This document shows positions 60,610-64,000 of a stretch of 64,000 bases of DNA, one piece after another. The DNA lies in assembly GCA_027214385.1 (NCBI GenBank), contig JAPVXR010000007.1:1-64000 (forward strand), read 5' to 3'. Position numbers and translations under genes: made by a program. Position 1 is the first letter of the stretch. Every line of letters starts with the position of its first letter. This DNA is from Cryomorphaceae bacterium 1068 (GTDB lineage Bacteria > Bacteroidota > Bacteroidia > Flavobacteriales_D > Cryomorphaceae). The notes under the pieces are model-generated. The model did no database searches, was not told the DNA's origin, and saw only the letters and a list, made by a program, of their open reading frames with translations.

Positions 60610-61380
60610 ATGGAATTAGCCCGATCCATAAAAGATGCTGAGAATGCATTGAGAGATTTCATCGAATACTCGCTGGAGAAAAATCTCGGAGCAGATTGGA
60701 CGTCCAAATGTGGAATTCCCTCAGCCAGAATTGATCTTTGGCGAGAAAGAAAGGCTCAAGGAGAAGTAGATTCCGTTCCCAATAAGGGAGAGGAACGACT
60801 CGTGTACTACGCTCCTTTTGAAGATTTGTATGACTTGATTTCCGAAAACTGGATCGGGGATTTTCAAAGTGCTTTCACGGAAAGAGATCGACTCATCACT
60901 TTCATCAAAATTTTGGAGGAGTATAGAGATCCTCAAATTCACAGACGTGAACTATTCGTTTACCAAAAACATCTGGTTTTGGGCATCACGGGCGAAATTC
61001 GCGCTAAGATCACGGCCTACCGCAGTCTGCTGGAAGTAGGTAAAGAAGGCTATCCCAGAATAGAATACATCAAGGATAGTTTGGGGAATATTTGGGTGCC
61101 CGGAAAGCCTCGGCGACTCAAAACCAACTTGACCATACATCCGGGTACTACTCTGGAATTTATTGTGCAAGCCAGCGACCCCGAGGAGAAGCCTCTTGAA
61201 TTTAAAATTCACGGACAGAAATGGCAGAGCGGCAACATCTTGTTTTTCGAAGTAGCAGATAAGCACGTTCAAAAGCAAGCGCAGATTAATATTACCATAC
61301 GCAGTTCACGAAAATTTCATGCTTACCCTTTGGGCTATGATGACCGAGTGGTTTTCGAATATCAAATTATTCCCAGATAG
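60610..61380 (+). CDS. Swt1-like HEPN-domain protein with a C-terminal Ig-like domain
   Basis: About 256 residues. The N-terminal half (about 1-135) is helical and resembles Swt1/HEPN domains: 'ELARSIKDAENALRDFIEYSLEKNLGADW', then DLISENWIGDFQSAF and LEEYRDPQIHRRELF. The last holds an R-x4-H motif (Arg106, His111), the metal-free RNase signature of HEPN proteins. From about residue 160 to the end is a beta-rich, Ig/cadherin-like domain (IHPGTTLEFIVQASDPEEKPLEF). HEPN RNases act in toxin-antitoxin and phage defence systems; no antitoxin partner is visible. The ATG at 60610 is preferred over TTG at 60601. Confidence 0.7.
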   Translation: MELARSIKDAENALRDFIEYSLEKNLGADWTSKCGIPSARIDLWRERKAQGEVDSVPNKGEERLVYYAPFEDLYDLISENWIGDFQSAFTERDRLITFIKILEEYRDPQIHRRELFVYQKHLVLGITGEIRAKITAYRSLLEVGKEGYPRIEYIKDSLGNIWVPGKPRRLKTNLTIHPGTTLEFIVQASDPEEKPLEFKIHGQKWQSGNILFFEVADKHVQKQAQINITIRSSRKFHAYPLGYDDRVVFEYQIIPR

Positions 61381-61520
61381 TAAATCCGCTTATCTCCGGT
61401 TTCGACCGAAAAAGAGTTGAGCGAGCTCTTTGATGAAAATCACGATCGAAATTCCATGAACCTCCACTACATTGGTATCAGTTAAAATCTTCTGATGGTT
61501 GCTTTGAGCAGAGCAATGAA
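61381..61520. other. Intergenic region without a supported gene
   Basis: The 140 bp between the HEPN-like stop and the terminator holds a short open stretch in the same phase (about 30 codons) without a start. I see no RNA gene in it. Confidence 0.4.
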
Positions 61521-61553
61521 AAGCGAGCTGATCCTAGATCACTCGCTTTTTTT
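61521..61553 (+). terminator. Terminator after the HEPN-like gene
   Basis: Stem AAGCGAG-c-TGATC (61521-61533) / GATCA-CTCGCTT (61537-61548) with one bulged C and a 3-nt loop, followed by five further T residues. Confidence 0.8.
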
Positions 61554-61603
61554 ATTCGGCATCGGATTGGTATTTTTCTTAAATTTCGTAGAATTTGAAC
61601 GCA

Positions 61604-61951
61604 ATGAAAATCCTACAGAAACCATTCACAGCAAAAGAAAAAGACACAATCGAAGTTACCTTCGATAAGCCCACAAAGGTCTTACTGATCGAAAGCAGTC
61701 AGTTTACGCGTTACAAAAAAGGCCTCACCTATCAGTACCGAGGTGGTAAAGCTGAGCAATCTCCGGTGACTTTCACCGTTCCGTTTGACGGCATCTGGCA
61801 TGCTGTTATTGAAAAAGGCACTTATACCAATCCTTTGGAGGTAACGGGAAATGCCAAACTCATCCCACACCGCTACGATACCTTAAATGGCTCAGAACAA
61901 ACAGGGGCTGCAAAAAGGCAAGTTGAAGAATACGACGACACCCTCGATTAA
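61604..61951 (+). CDS. DUF1883-like protein
   Basis: About 115 residues, no signal peptide. The pattern DTIEVTFDKPTKVLLIESSQFTRYKKGLTYQYRGG ... SPVTFTVPFDGIWHAVIE matches DUF1883, a small beta-sandwich domain elsewhere found fused to TIR or other signalling domains (quoted in two parts: VLLIESSQFTRYKKGL and SPVTFTVPFDGIWHAVIE). Function unknown. The start ATG at 61604 fits the domain; a TTG at 61595 is in frame. The stop overlaps the cyclophilin ATG by one base (TAATG), so the two are coupled. Confidence 0.78.
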   Translation: MKILQKPFTAKEKDTIEVTFDKPTKVLLIESSQFTRYKKGLTYQYRGGKAEQSPVTFTVPFDGIWHAVIEKGTYTNPLEVTGNAKLIPHRYDTLNGSEQTGAAKRQVEEYDDTLD

Positions 61952-62769
61952 TGTCAAAACATTTCACTTTTAATAAAGCGAACCTTTTCGGGTTCGCTTT
62001 CATCATTTTAGCTTTTATCGCCTGCGAGCCATCGCAGTCAACTCAAGAAGATGATGAGCTTAAGGTCAAGCCCTCTGCGAAAAAAGTAATTGCAAAAAAG
62101 GATAGCACAATAGCAGTCGAAAGAGAGTACCCCAAGTTGGACAGTGCCAATATCGAAAGCTTTTTAAGCGAATACTTTCGCGAAAATCCCGAGAGGAGGG
62201 TCAGAGTGATTACGCGTGTAGGAACTCTCAAGGTGAAGTTGTTTGACGATACCCCATTGCATACTGCCAACTTTCTGATGATGACAAAAAGAAATTACTT
62301 CACGGGTACGGAATTTATTCGGGTAGCCCCTAATTTTGTGGTCCAAGGTGGGAACAACGAAAGCGAAATCGAAAAAGTAAAGCGGATCTTGATAGGATCA
62401 TACACCATACCACCTGAATTTAAAGAAGAACGCTTGCATAAAAAGGGAGCCTTGTCCATGGCTCGCGATTACGAGAACAATCCCAACAAGAGGTCTTCGC
62501 CGTATTATTTTTTCTTCGTTCACGGACAGAAATTCAATGAACCACAACTAATGGCTATTGAACGAGACAGCGATATGGTCATTCCTCAATGGAAAAGAGA
62601 AATTTACAAGACCATCGGCGGCGCGCCACATCTGGATAATCAGCACACGGTTTTCGGCGAGATATATGAAGGCCTGGATGTCTTAGACAAAATGGCTGCA
62701 GTGGATACCGATGCAGGCGAATGGCCTATTACCCCTTTAATCATGCAAATTGATATTATCGATGAATAG
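61951..62769 (+). CDS. Peptidyl-prolyl cis-trans isomerase, cyclophilin-type lipoprotein
   Basis: A 272-residue lipoprotein (lipobox AFIAC, Cys about 25) with a charged linker and a cyclophilin domain (about 85-270): VGTLKVKLFDDTPLHTANFLMM, YFTGTEFIRVAPNFVVQGG (catalytic Arg in FIRV), KGALSMAR, and HTVFGEIYEGLDVLDKMA. It speeds prolyl isomerisation during envelope protein folding. It overlaps the next gene (ggt) by 8 bp and the DUF1883 gene by one base. Confidence 0.92.
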   Translation: MSKHFTFNKANLFGFAFIILAFIACEPSQSTQEDDELKVKPSAKKVIAKKDSTIAVEREYPKLDSANIESFLSEYFRENPERRVRVITRVGTLKVKLFDDTPLHTANFLMMTKRNYFTGTEFIRVAPNFVVQGGNNESEIEKVKRILIGSYTIPPEFKEERLHKKGALSMARDYENNPNKRSSPYYFFFVHGQKFNEPQLMAIERDSDMVIPQWKREIYKTIGGAPHLDNQHTVFGEIYEGLDVLDKMAAVDTDAGEWPITPLIMQIDIIDE

Positions 62770-64000
62770 AATAATGCTACTATTGGCGGTCTGTTTTTTA
62801 TGGGCTTGCCAAGAATCAGGTGAAACAAATACTTCAATCCGAGTTGACAAAAGTCTCGATTCTTTAAAGGCGGGTGTGGCTTGCGCGCATCCCGTAGCAG
62901 CCGAGATCGGAGCAAAAATTCTTGAGAGCGGAGGAAATGCGACTGACGCGGCCGTTGCCGTGCAGTGGGCTTTGGCCGTTTGTTTCCCCGAAGCAGGAAA
63001 CATCGGCGGAGGCGGATTTATGGTCGCCCGACGAAATGACGGTTTGACAACGACCTTAGACTTCCGCGAGCGAGCGCCCGGTGGTGCTTTTCCGGGGTTG
63101 TTCCTTGGCCCTGACGGGGAAGTACTTGAAGGTATCAGCACGGATACGCGAATAGCGGCAGGAGTTCCGGGATCGGTAGCAGGCATTTATGAAATGCACG
63201 ATAAGTTCGGGAGCTTGCAAATGAGTTACCTCCTGGAACCGGCCATTGAGATAGCCCGAAACGGATTTCCAATTACTGCCGATCAGGCCCAACGCCTCAA
63301 CGAGAATCGTGAAATGCTCGAAACACGAAATCGATTTCCCACCGCCTTTGTCAAAGAAACTCCATGGGTAGAAGGTGATATTCTGATTCAAGAAGATTTA
63401 GCCAATACGCTTACTCGTATTAGAGATAAAGGTCCGACGGAGTTTTATATGGGTGAAACAGCACAACTGATTTTGGAGGAGATGGGAGAAGGCAGAGGGC
63501 TCATCACTGCTGAAGATCTAAAAAAGTACCAACCGCAATGGCGGAACCCCATTAAGTTCTCATTTGATCGGTATCAAGTTATCTCAATGCCACCTCCATC
63601 GAGCGGAGGTATTGCTCTGGAACAAATGTTCAAGATGGCTAAAATGCTTGAAGTAGATTCAATTGTACACAACTCTACCGAATACCTCCATTTCAATACT
63701 GAAATTCAGAGACGCGTGTATGCCGACCGATCCATGCACTTAGGTGATCCCGATTACTACGACATTCCGTACAAAGAATTAGTTGATTCCACCTATCTCT
63801 CATCGAGACTGAGGAACTTTGAGTACCGAGCTACACCTAGCTCACGTGTAAGTCATGGGAATATGGAACAAGTCGCTGAGAGTATGGAAACCACCCATCT
63901 TTCGGTAGTGGATGAAGAAGGGAATGCCGTTTCGATCACAACAACTATCAATGGCATGTATGGAAGTCGAATCGTCGTATCCGGAGCAGGTTTCTTGCTC
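62762..64000 (+). CDS. ggt: Gamma-glutamyltransferase, partial at the 3' end
   Basis: The frame opens with ATG at 62762 and runs off the window; about 413 residues are visible. A lipobox-like LWAC near residue 16 suggests a lipoprotein. Family blocks: GVACAHPVAAEIG, ILESGGNATDAAVAVQWALAVCFPEAGNIGGGGFMVAR (in part NATDAAVA and GNIGGGGFM), DFRERAPG, SPSSGG-like PPPSSGGIALEQM and the autoprocessing site ETTHLSVVDEEGNAVS, where Thr377 would be the catalytic N-terminal nucleophile of the small subunit. It transfers or hydrolyses gamma-glutamyl groups of glutathione. The start lies 8 bp inside the cyclophilin gene. Confidence 0.92.
   Translation, partial: MNRIMLLLAVCFLWACQESGETNTSIRVDKSLDSLKAGVACAHPVAAEIGAKILESGGNATDAAVAVQWALAVCFPEAGNIGGGGFMVARRNDGLTTTLDFRERAPGGAFPGLFLGPDGEVLEGISTDTRIAAGVPGSVAGIYEMHDKFGSLQMSYLLEPAIEIARNGFPITADQAQRLNENREMLETRNRFPTAFVKETPWVEGDILIQEDLANTLTRIRDKGPTEFYMGETAQLILEEMGEGRGLITAEDLKKYQPQWRNPIKFSFDRYQVISMPPPSSGGIALEQMFKMAKMLEVDSIVHNSTEYLHFNTEIQRRVYADRSMHLGDPDYYDIPYKELVDSTYLSSRLRNFEYRATPSSRVSHGNMEQVAESMETTHLSVVDEEGNAVSITTTINGMYGSRIVVSGAGFLL

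Noticed and set aside
61381-61480. Continuation of the HEPN-like protein after its stop codon
   Set aside because: Two successive stops (TAG, TAA) precede about 30 open codons without similarity to the protein; a readthrough or frameshift is not supported.

Overview
The window is chromosomal DNA from a member of the Bacteroidota, most likely a Flavobacteriales-type (Cryomorphaceae/Schleiferiaceae-like), probably marine, organism. The signs are seven secreted proteins ending in a type IX secretion (T9SS) type A sorting domain, a SusC/SusD pair, lipoproteins with Bacteroidota-style lipoboxes, DUF4249 and GSCFA proteins, almost no Shine-Dalgarno sequences, and several -7 boxes of the TAnnTTTG type. 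No rRNA, tRNA, CRISPR array, prophage or insertion sequence was found. The exact taxon is an inference.

Layout. 1-9.5 kb: the end of a T9SS protein, a helical protein of unknown function, an ABC exporter-type operon (ATPase, FtsX-like permease, DUF3299-like protein), a GSCFA protein, and an iron/siderophore/B12-type ABC importer (binding lipoprotein, FecCD permease, ATPase) joined to a Rossmann-fold protein. 9.5-40.7 kb: a large alpha-glucan locus. 40.7-48 kb: a Nudix-winged-helix regulator, heat-shock genes (DnaJ-like, Hsp20, DnaK), panB-rluA and a DUF4249 lipoprotein. 48-64 kb: housekeeping and envelope genes: a di-heme peroxidase, an MMPL/RND exporter, an NhaC antiporter, a redoxin plus cytochrome c/copper-monooxygenase-like pair, OxyR and a small membrane cluster, a HEPN-like protein, a cyclophilin and the start of gamma-glutamyltransferase.

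The alpha-glucan locus looks like one functional system. Outer-membrane capture: SusC, SusD, two SusE/F-position proteins and a four-module T9SS carbohydrate-binding-like protein. Extracellular and periplasmic cleavage: four different GH13 enzymes (one T9SS-secreted, one SusA-like, two lipoproteins), plus an esterase with a starch-binding-like N terminus and a CotH kinase. Import: an SLC45-like MFS maltose permease. Cytoplasmic use: one minus-strand run pfkA, BadF-type sugar kinase, beta-phosphoglucomutase, GH65 maltose phosphorylase, GH13, GH13, methylglyoxal synthase, fructose-bisphosphate aldolase, glucose-6-phosphate isomerase. This covers maltose to triose phosphates, with a methylglyoxal overflow valve.

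Two regulatory signals stand out. A palindrome GTGT-N5-TKACAC occurs 22-45 bp upstream of susC, the large secreted GH13, the MFS permease and the pfkA operon (the last shared with the divergent Nudix-type regulator gene). It is a candidate operator for the whole alpha-glucan regulon. Separately, dnaK and hsp20 share a bipartite element, TGTCAC-N14/15-TTGTGTCAAT-N3-GCRC, which is a candidate heat-shock control element. A 122-bp REP/MITE-like element with 13-bp terminal inverted repeats lies between the aldolase and isomerase genes.
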